The translations under genes and the position numbers were made by a program. The notes under the pieces were generated by a model, which had not been told where the DNA came from, ran no database searches, and was given only the letters and a program-made list of their open reading frames with translations. Below, piece by piece: positions 39,189 to 47,938 of a stretch of 64,000 nt of DNA. Numbering within the stretch: the first letter of the stretch is position 1; each line of letters begins with the position of its first letter. The DNA is from Sneathiella sp. (GTDB lineage: Bacteria; Pseudomonadota; Alphaproteobacteria; Sneathiellales; Sneathiellaceae): contig PAKP01000037.1 in the NCBI GenBank assembly GCA_002706985.1, positions 31,989 through 95,988 on the forward strand, in the 5' to 3' direction.

Positions 39189-39215
39189 CGCCTGCTGAAA
39201 CATCACGTGGGAATG

Positions 39216-39300
39216 CCCTTATTCAGCTGAGACTTCCAGCGCGGAAGATCCCGTGATCCGCCTTACTCACGGCGACAGATAAGGGTTTCATTTTCTGAAA
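39216..39300 (+). ncRNA. Candidate structured RNA or terminator region, three-way junction
   Basis: CCCTTAT (39216-39222) pairs with ATAAGGG (39279-39285) as an outer 7-bp stem. It encloses a hairpin CTTCC/GGAAG (39233-39247) and a hairpin CCGTGA/TCACGG (39251-39272). A further short stem, TTTCA/TGAAA, follows at 39286-39300. It lies 28 bases after the entericidin-like gene. This may be a small RNA, a 3' untranslated structure or chance folding; I cannot compute its stability. Confidence 0.35.
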
Positions 39301-39349
39301 CATCCAAAATTCAGCGTATTTAGATCTTTTTCCCTACGCCGCACGTGAC

Positions 39350-39379
39350 TTGATCGTTTATCAAAATATTAACTATACT
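39350..39379 (+). promoter_or_regulatory. Possible promoter of the secreted orphan gene
   Basis: TTGATC (39350-39355) and TATACT (39374-39379) are separated by 18 bp and lie in very AT-rich sequence about 145 bp before the ATG at 39525. The rest of the 39189-39524 gap holds the hairpin cluster and nothing else I can name. Confidence 0.4.
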
Positions 39380-39524
39380 TGTTAACCTTATCTGTTGTCT
39401 CATTTGACGCATCATTAATAATTCAGGTAAAATATGTCAGTCGCCAACATGATGGGCGGCAACTTTCTCAAACAGTATTGATTTCAAAATCCCCGAGAGG
39501 AAATGAACTCGGTTTGAGGACAAT

Positions 39525-39902
39525 ATGAAATCATTTTGGATCACTGTTTCCTGCATGGTGTTTTTCACCATCTCCACATCGACGGCTGAGGCTGCGTCGC
39601 TGCATGGACCGAATGAATCGGAAAACCAGATTAGCCGCATTGAATGGGTTGTTGATATTTACTATCAGCGGAATAGCAAAACAGCCTCTTTTTTTGCCGT
39701 AGAGAAATTCAGCAGCATATCCCAAGACAGCACAAGCTCCCTGTCATTCGACCATGAAAAGAGTGATCCCTTAAATCTGTTTTTTGCTCCGGCCGAGCAT
39801 AATTCTGAAGCCTTCCATGAGAAATGGATAAGTCTTCTCCTAGGTGTCCGAACATGGGATATCGAAACGGAGAATAGTTTTTATTCGCCATCAGATTATT
39901 AG
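39525..39902 (+). CDS. Secreted protein of unknown function
   Basis: The 125-residue product has a plausible signal peptide (about 4-22, cleavage after AEA) and a mature part rich in serine, asparagine, phenylalanine and tryptophan with no cysteine and no family I recognise. GAGG lies six bases before the ATG at 39525. Coding bases are more AT-rich than in neighbouring genes and codon use looks different, which suggests recent gain or weak selection. No other gene shares its operon. The convergent M23 gene ends 14 bases away. Confidence 0.65.
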   Translation: MKSFWITVSCMVFFTISTSTAEAASLHGPNESENQISRIEWVVDIYYQRNSKTASFFAVEKFSSISQDSTSSLSFDHEKSDPLNLFFAPAEHNSEAFHEKWISLLLGVRTWDIETENSFYSPSDY

Positions 39903-39915
39903 ATTTCGATGGTTT

Positions 39916-40728
39916 TTATTCCGGCATCGGGCCTAGCAACAGTTCCGGATCAAGCCGTTCCTCAAGCCAGTTGAGACGCCAGTCAAGATGTGGTCCCGTT
40001 GCCCGCCCTGTCGCACCGATTTCACCGATCTTTTCACCCTGCCGAACCATTTGGCCAACCGTCACCTCAATTTGACTGAGATGGGAATAAACAGAAACAA
40101 GACCGTAGCCATGGTCAATCATCACCGTGCCCCCAGTATAGAAAAGATCTCCCTCTGCCATTCTGACCTCTCCATCCGTGGAGGCAACGACCGGAGTTCC
40201 GACAGGAGCCGCAATATCGAGCCCGAAATGCGGTCGCTTGGGAATGCCATTTAACACACGCTGGCTACCATATACACCACTTAGCCTTCCTTTTGCCGGC
40301 CATTGCCAGCCGGAAAGGAACCAATTCTCGGGCGTTTCAATCGCACGAATGCGCGCGATCTCGGCATTTTCCTTACGTATCCGCGCGAGGAATTCAGGGC
40401 TTGGCGTCACCTTGGAAGGAGGCAATCCGTCAACATGTTCGATTTGGTAGTCCCGCTTGGTGATAGCCAGTGTTTTTGTCTCACTTTGACCATCCGGATA
40501 GGAGATATCAAGCACCGCAGAATCCTTGAAATCCCGGCCGAACCCGAAAACGAACCGGCCTTCAGGCGAAACCATTACAGGCTTGCCGTCAAGATGGACT
40601 TCGGCGCCGGGTTCCGTCTGTCCCACAACGAGGCCGCCTTGCGTGAAATTTCTGGTCAATGTGGCACGATCGGCGAGCGCATTCAGGGAAAAGAGGAAAG
40701 CGGCAAGAAACAAACCCAACCGGATCAT
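39916..40728 (-). CDS. M23 family metallopeptidase (LytM-type), periplasmic
   Basis: Predicted peptidoglycan endopeptidase or regulator, 270 residues with a signal peptide (cleavage after LNALA at about 19). The C-terminal LytM domain has H167 and D171 in PHFGLDIA, H216 in VYSHLS and H247 in GPHLDW, so all zinc ligands and the catalytic histidine are present. The N-terminal half is a beta-rich region with VDGLPPSKVTPSPEF. It overlaps xseA by four bases. Confidence 0.92.
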   Translation of the reverse strand: MIRLGLFLAAFLFSLNALADRATLTRNFTQGGLVVGQTEPGAEVHLDGKPVMVSPEGRFVFGFGRDFKDSAVLDISYPDGQSETKTLAITKRDYQIEHVDGLPPSKVTPSPEFLARIRKENAEIARIRAIETPENWFLSGWQWPAKGRLSGVYGSQRVLNGIPKRPHFGLDIAAPVGTPVVASTDGEVRMAEGDLFYTGGTVMIDHGYGLVSVYSHLSQIEVTVGQMVRQGEKIGEIGATGRATGPHLDWRLNWLEERLDPELLLGPMPE

Positions 40729-42161
40729 AAGAGGCTTCCCTGCTTCGGAGACGACTTTGATTTAGGCGCCTTTTTTCGGACGGATGCTGTTTTTTCGCCT
40801 GTACCACCCTGAAATATCGCAGCCGCCTTGCCGTCAGAAAACTCGACTTCAACCATGCGGCCTGCCGTGGCACTCTCAACCGAGGAAATAGGCTTTCCCG
40901 CATCATTCCAGACGATACTATACCCCCGCTTCAGTACCCGTCGGAAGGAGAGGCTTTCCAGCAATCTCACCGTTGCTTCCAGTCGATCTCCGGCACGATC
41001 TTTTTTTATGGTCAGGCTTCGGGTCATTTGCCGATCAAGTTGATTCAGCCGGTCTTCATGCTGCTCCAACGGCCGTGTCAGCAATTGCGGGCGCAACTTG
41101 GCAACGGCGCCAGAAAATTGCTGTTTCTTGAAATTGAGATTGCCGGAAACGGACTGACGCAATCGGCTCTCCAGATGATCCAGATGCTGGATTTTTTCCG
41201 CAATCAAAGACGCTGGATCACGAAGGCCACGCGCAAGCCCCGCCAGCCTCTCCCGCTTGTCTGATAAGGACCGATTCAGGCTGCGCTTGATGCGCCGTTC
41301 CTGATCGTCAAGATAGGCGATAAGCTCCGACCGGACAGGCACCGCAATTTCCGCCGCGGCCGACGGTGTCGGTGCGCGCCGATCCGATGCATAATCAATC
41401 AGCGTTGTGTCCGTCTCATGACCAACCGCCGAAATCAAAGGGATGACGCTCTCTGCTGCGGCGCGGACCACCTCTTCCTCATTGAACGCCCAGAGATCTT
41501 CAAGACTACCACCACCCCGCGCCACGATAAGGAGATCGGGCCTCGGAATATCTCCATGCTCCGGCAGGGCATTGAAGCCACGTATCGCCTCCGCGATCTG
41601 GCCGGACGCGCTTTCTCCCTGCACCAGTACGGGCCAGAGCAGAACATGGGTCGGGAACCGGTCCCGCAGGCGATGCAAGATATCCCGGATAACCGCACCC
41701 GTTGGCGACGTAACAACGCCAATAACTCCTGGGAGATAGGGAAGCGCTTTCTTCCGCTCTGGCGCAAAAAGTCCCTCGGCGGCAAGCTTCTTCTTTCGCT
41801 CTTCCAGCAGAGCCATAAGGGCGCCGACGCCAGCTGGTTCCATCACGTCAATGACAATCTGGTATTTGGATCGTCCGGGATAAGTGGTCAGCTTTCCCGT
41901 ACAGACGACCTCCAGACCGTCTTCCGGCCGGAACCTCAGCCTGTCAGCCATCCCGCGCCACATGACCCCGTCCAGCACCGCCTTGTCGTCCTTGAGTGTA
42001 AGATACACATGACCCGATGCGGCCCGTTTCAAACCTGAAATCTCCGCCCTCACACGAACATGGCCGAAAGCATCCTCTACTGTCCGCTTGAGCGTCCCGC
42101 TTAGTTCGGAAACCGTATATTCATGGATGTTTGAAGAACCGGAATTCTGATTTTCTGACAC
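40725..42161 (-). CDS. xseA: Exodeoxyribonuclease VII large subunit
   Basis: Single-strand-specific exonuclease subunit working with XseB. The 478 residues have an N-terminal OB fold (YTVSELSGTLKRTVED, about 15-30), the catalytic domain with GGGSLEDLWAFNEEEVVRA near 215-233 and VGHETDTTLIDYASDRRAPTPSAAAE near 248-273, then a long coiled coil (280-420). The lysine-rich C-terminus (KKAPKSKSSPKQGS) is normal. Divergent from purD. Confidence 0.95.
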   Translation of the reverse strand: MSENQNSGSSNIHEYTVSELSGTLKRTVEDAFGHVRVRAEISGLKRAASGHVYLTLKDDKAVLDGVMWRGMADRLRFRPEDGLEVVCTGKLTTYPGRSKYQIVIDVMEPAGVGALMALLEERKKKLAAEGLFAPERKKALPYLPGVIGVVTSPTGAVIRDILHRLRDRFPTHVLLWPVLVQGESASGQIAEAIRGFNALPEHGDIPRPDLLIVARGGGSLEDLWAFNEEEVVRAAAESVIPLISAVGHETDTTLIDYASDRRAPTPSAAAEIAVPVRSELIAYLDDQERRIKRSLNRSLSDKRERLAGLARGLRDPASLIAEKIQHLDHLESRLRQSVSGNLNFKKQQFSGAVAKLRPQLLTRPLEQHEDRLNQLDRQMTRSLTIKKDRAGDRLEATVRLLESLSFRRVLKRGYSIVWNDAGKPISSVESATAGRMVEVEFSDGKAAAIFQGGTGEKTASVRKKAPKSKSSPKQGSLL

Positions 42162-42246
42162 AATTTGCCTTCAAGATTGTTTAGCCTGCCGCCACAGTAT
42201 GCTACAAACTCTCGTCTGTCCTTCATAGGAATTGTTACGAAAAAAT

Positions 42247-43527
42247 ATGAAAATTCTTGTTATTGGCTCTGGCGGCCGCGAGCATGCGCTTTGCTGGGCC
42301 CTCAAAAAATCCCCCCTGATAAGCAAGCTATACTGTGCACCTGGAAATGGCGGCATTGAGGACGCGGCGGATTGTGTTCCGATCAAGGCCGAGGACATTC
42401 CGGCAATTGTTGATTTTTGTAGACAGGAAGCAATTGATTTTGTTGTCGTCGGCCCCGAAGGTCCGCTGGTGATGGGGCTGGTGGATGCGCTCGATGACGC
42501 GGGTATCAAGAGTTTCGGCCCGCGCGCCGCCGCTGCTCAGCTCGAAGGCTCCAAAGGTTTCATGAAAGACCTCTGCCGCACCTATAATATTCCGACAGCG
42601 GCATATCAGCGTTTCGATAACGCGGAAGCCGCAAAGGAATATGTAGAAAGTCAGAACCTGCCGATTGTCATAAAAGCAGACGGGCTCGCGGCAGGAAAGG
42701 GCGTTATTATCGCGACAACACAAGCCGAGGCGAAAGAGACAATCGACGAGATTTTCGGCGGTCTTTTTGGCGTTGCGGGCGCCGAGATTGTAATTGAGGA
42801 ATTCATGGAAGGCGAAGAGGCAAGCTTCTTCGCACTGACGGATGGAGAGAATATTCTCCCTCTCGCGACAGCCCAGGACCATAAAGCCGTTGGTGACGGC
42901 GATACGGGGCTGAATACCGGCGGTATGGGCGCCTATTCACCGGCACCGGTCATGACGGATGATATGATCGCCCTCACTATGAACAGGATCATAGAGCCCA
43001 CCGTCGCCGCCATGAAAGAGCAAGGGACACCCTATACCGGCGTACTCTATGCCGGGTTGATGATCACAAAAGATGGCCCCAAGCTTATTGAATACAATGT
43101 CCGCTTCGGCGACCCTGAATGTCAGGTGCTCTGTGCGCGGATGAAAAGCGACCTTTTGCCGGCCCTTATGGCCACTTCGGATAAGTCCCTTGCATCAATT
43201 TCTCTGGAATGGGAAACGGATACGGCCTTACTCGTGGTCATGGCCGCCAAAGGATATCCGGGGGCATATGAGAAGAATACCGAGATTAAGGACCTTGATA
43301 AGGCCGCAGCAATTGATGATGTTCTGGTCTTTCATGCTGGCACAAAACGGCAGGATGGGAAGATGCTCGCCGTTGGCGGGCGTGTGCTCGGAATCACGGG
43401 AATGGGAAAAACCGTTAAACAAGCACAGAAAAAAGCGTATAGTGGCATAAGTGCGATCAGTTGGCCCGGCGGTTTCTGCCGATCTGATATTGGATGGCGG
43501 GCAGTTGATCGCAATGTAGCAGGGTAA
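42247..43527 (+). CDS. purD: Phosphoribosylamine-glycine ligase
   Basis: ATP-grasp enzyme of purine synthesis that joins glycine to phosphoribosylamine. The 426 residues start [19 protein letters not shown] and include the [24 protein letters not shown] and [10 protein letters not shown] motifs, ending with the normal [16 protein letters not shown] chose ATG 42247; a TTG at 42232 is possible. The divergent gap to xseA is 85 bp. Confidence 0.96.
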   Translation: MKILVIGSGGREHALCWALKKSPLISKLYCAPGNGGIEDAADCVPIKAEDIPAIVDFCRQEAIDFVVVGPEGPLVMGLVDALDDAGIKSFGPRAAAAQLEGSKGFMKDLCRTYNIPTAAYQRFDNAEAAKEYVESQNLPIVIKADGLAAGKGVIIATTQAEAKETIDEIFGGLFGVAGAEIVIEEFMEGEEASFFALTDGENILPLATAQDHKAVGDGDTGLNTGGMGAYSPAPVMTDDMIALTMNRIIEPTVAAMKEQGTPYTGVLYAGLMITKDGPKLIEYNVRFGDPECQVLCARMKSDLLPALMATSDKSLASISLEWETDTALLVVMAAKGYPGAYEKNTEIKDLDKAAAIDDVLVFHAGTKRQDGKMLAVGGRVLGITGMGKTVKQAQKKAYSGISAISWPGGFCRSDIGWRAVDRNVAG

Positions 43528-43549
43528 ATAACAACAAAAAGGGGCAAAA

Positions 43550-44620
43550 ATGTCCGACGATTCAGCCCAGTTTTCGGGAACTATGGAAGTCCGCGAGCGT
43601 CTAAAGTTCGACGTTGCATCACTGGAGGCCTACCTTAAGCAGAATGTTGACGGGTTCAAAGGCCCGCTGGAAGTTGCGCAGTTCAAGGGCGGACAATCCA
43701 ACCCAAGCTATATGCTGACCACGCCGAACCGAAAGTATGTGCTGCGGCGCAAACCCCCGGGGAAGCTGCTTCCATCGGCCCATGCAGTAGACCGGGAATA
43801 TCGTGTAATGACCGCGCTTGCGAACACCGAAGTTCCGGTCCCAAAAACCTTCTGCCTTTGCGAGGACGAAGACGTCATCGGTACCATGTTCTATGTCATG
43901 GAATTTTTGGATGGCGATATCGAATGGGATCCCTCCCTTCCGAATTACTCCAAGGCCAACCGTGTCGCTGTGTTCGATAGTATGAATGCCGCCATGGCAT
44001 CGCTTCATATGGTTGACTATAAAGCAGTGGGACTGGAGAGCTTCGGCAAGCCGACAGAGTATCTTGCCCGCCAGATCAGCCGCTGGACGAAGCAGTATAA
44101 AGCATCGGAAACCGAAACGATCGAGGCCATGGATAATCTGATGGCCTGGCTGCCCGACAATATTCCACCGGGCGATGAGACAGCCATTGTCCACGGTGAC
44201 TACCGGTTGGACAATACTGTCCTCAATAAGAATACCCACCGGGTTATGGGTATCCTTGATTGGGAGCTTGCAACTCTCGGGCATCCGCTTGCCGATTTTT
44301 CTTATCATTGCATGACATGGCGCCTGGAACCGGAGCTGTTCCGTGGTCTGAACGGACTGGATCTACCCGCGCTTGGCATCCCGACCGAAGAACAGTATGT
44401 CGCCTCCTATTGCGAACGGACAGGACGCGACGGTATAGAGAACTGGGATTTCTATTCCGCCTATAACATGTTCCGCCTTGCCGCTATTTTGCAGGGCATT
44501 GTCGGCCGGGTAAAGGATGGCACTGCGTCCAACAAGAACGCCGCCGACGTTGCCGTCCGTGTAAAGCCGCTTGCAATACGTGGCTGGGAACAGGCGGAAA
44601 AGATCATCAAGGGCGCATAG
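43550..44620 (+). CDS. APH-fold phosphotransferase, ACAD11 kinase-domain type (copy 1)
   Basis: A 356-residue kinase-like protein. Landmarks are FKGGQSNPSY at 45-54, RRKPPGKLLPSAHAVDREY at 66-84, the catalytic loop HGDYRLDN at 215-222 and the metal site LDWE at 236-239. These match the N-terminal domain of human ACAD11 and LvaA of Pseudomonas putida, which phosphorylates 4-hydroxyacyl-CoA. It is 22 bp after purD and 40 bp before a paralogue. The substrate is inferred from family, not shown. Confidence 0.85.
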   Translation: MSDDSAQFSGTMEVRERLKFDVASLEAYLKQNVDGFKGPLEVAQFKGGQSNPSYMLTTPNRKYVLRRKPPGKLLPSAHAVDREYRVMTALANTEVPVPKTFCLCEDEDVIGTMFYVMEFLDGDIEWDPSLPNYSKANRVAVFDSMNAAMASLHMVDYKAVGLESFGKPTEYLARQISRWTKQYKASETETIEAMDNLMAWLPDNIPPGDETAIVHGDYRLDNTVLNKNTHRVMGILDWELATLGHPLADFSYHCMTWRLEPELFRGLNGLDLPALGIPTEEQYVASYCERTGRDGIENWDFYSAYNMFRLAAILQGIVGRVKDGTASNKNAADVAVRVKPLAIRGWEQAEKIIKGA

Positions 44621-44660
44621 ACGCCATCATCCTGAAGGCTCAAAACAAGCAGGGACTATC

Positions 44661-45707
44661 ATGACGGACGGAGTAGAACTCATCCCGGTCCGGGAAATGC
44701 ACCAGTTTAACGAAGGTGCCCTTTTTGATTATCTGACGGAGAATATTGACGGCTTCAAAGGGCCGCTCCAGGTCAGCCAGTTTCAGGGCGGTCAATCCAA
44801 CCCGACCTTTCTACTCAAGACGCCGGAGCGCGAATATGTGATGCGCAAAAAGCCGCCGGGAAATCTTCTTCCGTCGGCGCATGCCGTCGATCGCGAATAT
44901 AAAGTCATCTCTGCGCTGAAAGATACGGATGTACCCGTTCCGCATACCTATTGCCTGTGCGGAGATGACAGTATTATCGGTACCGCCTTTTATATCATGG
45001 AAAAGGTGGAAGGCCGGGTTCTCACCACGCCGGCGCTTCCGGGTATGGAACCCAAGATGCGCAGCGCCATATATGATTCAATGAATGATGCGCTCGCCAA
45101 GCTTCACAATGTGGACATTGACTCAGTCGGGCTTACCGACTTTGGCAGGAAAGGGGGCTATCTTGCCCGTCAAGTCGATCGTTGGAGCAAGCAATACCGT
45201 GCGTCCCAGACCCATAATATGGAGAGTATGGACAACCTCATGAAATGGCTGCCGGAGAATATCCCGGATAATGATGAAAGCGCAATTGTCCATGGCGATT
45301 ACCGGCTCGGAAATCTGATTTTACATCCAACGGAACCAAGAGTGCTCGCGGTCCTGGACTGGGAGCTTGCGACCATCGGCCACCCTCTCTCTGACCTCGC
45401 CTACAATTGCATGGCATATCATTTTATTCATCCTATCAATGGTGGGCTTGTCGGGGTTGATCTTGAGAAATCCGGCATTCCGACCGAGGAGGCTTATATC
45501 GACGCCTACTGCAAGCGGACGGAGCGCGATGGTATCGATAATTGGGAGTTCTATGTCGCCTTCTCCCTGTTCCGTATTACCGCGATCGTTCAGGGTGTTT
45601 ACAAACGCGGCCTGGACGGAAATTCAAGCTCCGTGGTAGGTGAGGAATATGCACAATATGCAAAAATGGTTGCCGACTTGGCCTGGAGCCAATGCGAGAG
45701 GCAATAG
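44661..45707 (+). CDS. APH-fold phosphotransferase, ACAD11 kinase-domain type (copy 2)
   Basis: A tandem paralogue of the preceding gene, 348 residues, with the same order of motifs: FQGGQSNPTF at 41-50, RKKPPGNLLPSAHAVDREY at 62-80, HGDYRLGN at 211-218 and LDWE at 232-235. The aspartate before the conserved asparagine in copy 1 (RLDN) is glycine here (RLGN); the catalytic aspartate and asparagine remain. The start at ATG 44661 has a CAGGGA nearby; the frame is open further upstream into copy 1. It is probably co-transcribed with copy 1. Confidence 0.85.
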   Translation: MTDGVELIPVREMHQFNEGALFDYLTENIDGFKGPLQVSQFQGGQSNPTFLLKTPEREYVMRKKPPGNLLPSAHAVDREYKVISALKDTDVPVPHTYCLCGDDSIIGTAFYIMEKVEGRVLTTPALPGMEPKMRSAIYDSMNDALAKLHNVDIDSVGLTDFGRKGGYLARQVDRWSKQYRASQTHNMESMDNLMKWLPENIPDNDESAIVHGDYRLGNLILHPTEPRVLAVLDWELATIGHPLSDLAYNCMAYHFIHPINGGLVGVDLEKSGIPTEEAYIDAYCKRTERDGIDNWEFYVAFSLFRITAIVQGVYKRGLDGNSSSVVGEEYAQYAKMVADLAWSQCERQ

Positions 45708-45725
45708 GCGGGAAATCAAGTTGCC

Positions 45726-45956
45726 CTAATTTTTCTCTGCATCCTCGATGCGAAGATTGGCCCATCGCCGAACACATTCTGTCGGCTCCATAACCAGTCC
45801 TGCTGCATCACCAAGTCCCGAGACAGGCTGCAATCCTGCATGAGCGGTCAAATCCTGGGTCAACCACTCACAGGGATCAAGGCTTTCATATCGATACAAA
45901 AAACCGGCGACGATCACAATGACGCCCAACATTACCCAACCCAGAAATTTAATCAT
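45726..45956 (-). CDS. Small membrane-anchored protein of unknown function
   Basis: A 76-residue product with one hydrophobic helix (about 3-21) and a hydrophilic part with two cysteines, C29 (DPCEWL) and C61 (TECVRRW). If the N-terminus is inside, both cysteines face the periplasm and could pair. The start codon has only a weak GAAG. It is convergent with the kinase genes. The ACAD gene lies upstream on its strand, but a terminator separates them. It is too short to assign. Confidence 0.55.
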   Translation of the reverse strand: MIKFLGWVMLGVIVIVAGFLYRYESLDPCEWLTQDLTAHAGLQPVSGLGDAAGLVMEPTECVRRWANLRIEDAEKN

Positions 45957-46034
45957 TCTTCATAAAACCCGAACACATGCCACTATAAACAGGGACAAGC
46001 CTGTATATAGGTAAACCCCTGCTGCATCCTAACG

Positions 46035-46068
46035 AAAAAAGAAAAGCTCCCCGCAAAGAGAGCTTTTC
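46035..46068 (-). terminator. Intrinsic terminator of the acyl-CoA dehydrogenase gene
   Basis: On the minus strand a 9-bp stem (46041-46049 with 46060-46068) with a ten-base loop is followed by six T residues (plus-strand A run 46035-46040). It lies 28 bp past the ACAD stop. Confidence 0.85.
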
Positions 46069-46095
46069 CGAACAATTGTATCTTACAGTTTTAGA

Positions 46096-47298
46096 TCAAT
46101 CGTGTTTTTTAAGTTCCAGTCGACCAATCTGATTGCGATGCACTTCATCCGGTCCGTCAGCGAGGCGCAGGGTACGTGAATGGGCATAGGCGAACGCGAG
46201 ACCGAAATCATCGCTAACACCGCCAGCGCCATGTGCCTGGATCGCCCAGTCAATGATTTTACCGGTAATGTTCGGCGCCACCACCTTGATCATGGCGATC
46301 TCCGCCTTGGCTGCCTTGTTACCGACTGTGTCCATCATATAGGCAGCTTTGAGCGTCAGCAGCCGAGCCTGTTCAATCATGGCACGGGATTCGGCGATAC
46401 GCTCCAGCGTGACGGTCTGCTCCGCAATCGGCTTGCCAAAGGCAACGCGGGATTTTACCCGTTTGCACATTTTCTCAAGTGCCCGTTCGGCAACCCCGAT
46501 CTGCCGCATGCAATGATGGATACGGCCTGGGCCAAGACGCCCTTGCGCAATCTCAAACCCGCGTCCTTCACCAAGCAGCATGTGATCCGCGGGAACCCTC
46601 ACATCCTTGAACTCCACTTCCGCATGACCATGCGGGGCGTCGTCATAGCCAAAGACCGGGAGGTAACGCTTCACATTGATACCGGGCGTATCCATGGGAA
46701 CAATAATCATCGACTGCTGTTTATAGAGCGATTCTGTTTTATCGGTTTTCCCCATAAAAATCAGAACTTTACAACGTGGATCATAAGCTCCCGATGTCCA
46801 CCATTTGGTACCATTGATGACATACTCATCACCATCCCGATTAATCTCGGATTCGATATTCGTCGCATCGGACGAGGCCACCGCCGGCTCTGTCATAGCA
46901 AAGGCAGAGCGAATTTCTCCTTCGAGCAAAGGCTTCAACCAGCGTTCCTTCAACTCTTCACTTGCGTACCGCTCGAACACTTCCATATTTCCGGTATCGG
47001 GAGCAGAGCAGTTGAAAACCTCCGGCGCGAAACTGACGCGCCCCATGATTTCGCAAAGCGGCGCATATTCGAGGTTTGTAAGGCCTGCGCCCCGGTCGCT
47101 TTCTGGCAGAAACAAGTTCCACAAGCCCGCTGCTTTGGCTTTCTCTTTCAGTTCTTCAACAATCGCCGTCGGCTGCCAGCGGTCGCCCTCATCCACCTGA
47201 TCGTAAAACACCTGTTCATTTGGATAGACATTTTCGTCCATGAACGCCTGCAACCGCCCTTGCAGTTCTTTTACCTTGTCTGAATATTCGAAGTTCAT
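46096..47298 (-). CDS. Acyl-CoA dehydrogenase, ACAD10/11 type
   Basis: FAD-dependent dehydrogenase of 400 residues. [16 protein letters not shown] near 132-147 and WWTSGAYDP near 166-174 form the flavin pocket. The block [13 protein letters not shown] (253-265) and the C-terminal [11 protein letters not shown] (377-387) are the signature of ACAD10/11-type enzymes. Where most ACADs have the catalytic glutamate in YEGT, this has D381 in ADGP. In ACAD11 and LvaC the dehydrogenase works with a kinase on 4-phosphoacyl-CoA. The 65-bp A-rich leader contains AAGGA before the ATG. Confidence 0.93.
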   Translation of the reverse strand: MNFEYSDKVKELQGRLQAFMDENVYPNEQVFYDQVDEGDRWQPTAIVEELKEKAKAAGLWNLFLPESDRGAGLTNLEYAPLCEIMGRVSFAPEVFNCSAPDTGNMEVFERYASEELKERWLKPLLEGEIRSAFAMTEPAVASSDATNIESEINRDGDEYVINGTKWWTSGAYDPRCKVLIFMGKTDKTESLYKQQSMIIVPMDTPGINVKRYLPVFGYDDAPHGHAEVEFKDVRVPADHMLLGEGRGFEIAQGRLGPGRIHHCMRQIGVAERALEKMCKRVKSRVAFGKPIAEQTVTLERIAESRAMIEQARLLTLKAAYMMDTVGNKAAKAEIAMIKVVAPNITGKIIDWAIQAHGAGGVSDDFGLAFAYAHSRTLRLADGPDEVHRNQIGRLELKKHD

Positions 47299-47363
47299 CC
47301 GCTGTTCCTTTTTGTTGTTTTGGTTTTTTGTTATTATTCGTTGTCGTTGCTATTTTTAGTTAT

Positions 47364-47822
47364 TTAACGGCGGGTTTCAAAGAAATTCTTTAAAAGGGCC
47401 GCAGATTCACTCTCCTGTAAACCGCCGTAGATTTCCGGTCGGTGGTGACAGCTTGTCTGATCAAAAATCCGCGCACCATGCTCAACTCCGCCGCCCTTCA
47501 GATCGTACGCGCCAAAATAAAGCCGCCTGATCCGGGCCAGAGAAATTGCCGCTGCACACATCGGGCAGGGTTCAAGCGTAACATACAGATCGCAGTCTAC
47601 AAGCCTCTGGCTACCGACCATATTGCCCGCCGCCCGAATAGCCAGCATCTCCGCATGTGCTGTCGGATCATGGCGGCCGATCATCTGGTTTCCGACATTC
47701 GCGACCACGCGCCCGGATATGGTATCAACAATCACCGCGCCAACCGGCACCTCCCCGCGCTTTCCGGCAATCTCTGCCGTGCGGTAAGCCAGATCCATAT
47801 AATCGGCGAGTTCGTTATCCAT
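47364..47822 (-). CDS. tadA: tRNA-specific adenosine deaminase
   Basis: Deaminates adenosine 34 of tRNA-Arg(ACG) to inosine. The 152 residues contain the zinc site H56-A-E58 in TAHAEMLAI and P85-C86-P-M-C89 in LEPCPMCAAA, and the N-terminal DYMDLAYRTAEIAGKRGEVPVGA. A single-domain cytidine-deaminase-like fold. Divergent from the C26 gene, 116 bp apart. Confidence 0.95.
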   Translation of the reverse strand: MDNELADYMDLAYRTAEIAGKRGEVPVGAVIVDTISGRVVANVGNQMIGRHDPTAHAEMLAIRAAGNMVGSQRLVDCDLYVTLEPCPMCAAAISLARIRRLYFGAYDLKGGGVEHGARIFDQTSCHHRPEIYGGLQESESAALLKNFFETRR

Positions 47823-47938
47823 GGTTGAAACCTCGCAATTCCCCCGCTATCCGTCAAGCAATAGTAATTTAGGGAATTTATTGGATTATTCCCAAACAGG
47901 CCAGTTGAGTTGTGAGCAAGAGAGGACTAAAAGAAAGC

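Noticed and set aside
39350..39364. TTGAT-N5-ATCAA, like an FNR/FixK box
   Set aside because: The FNR-type site needs four central bases and this has five; it may simply overlap a -35 element.
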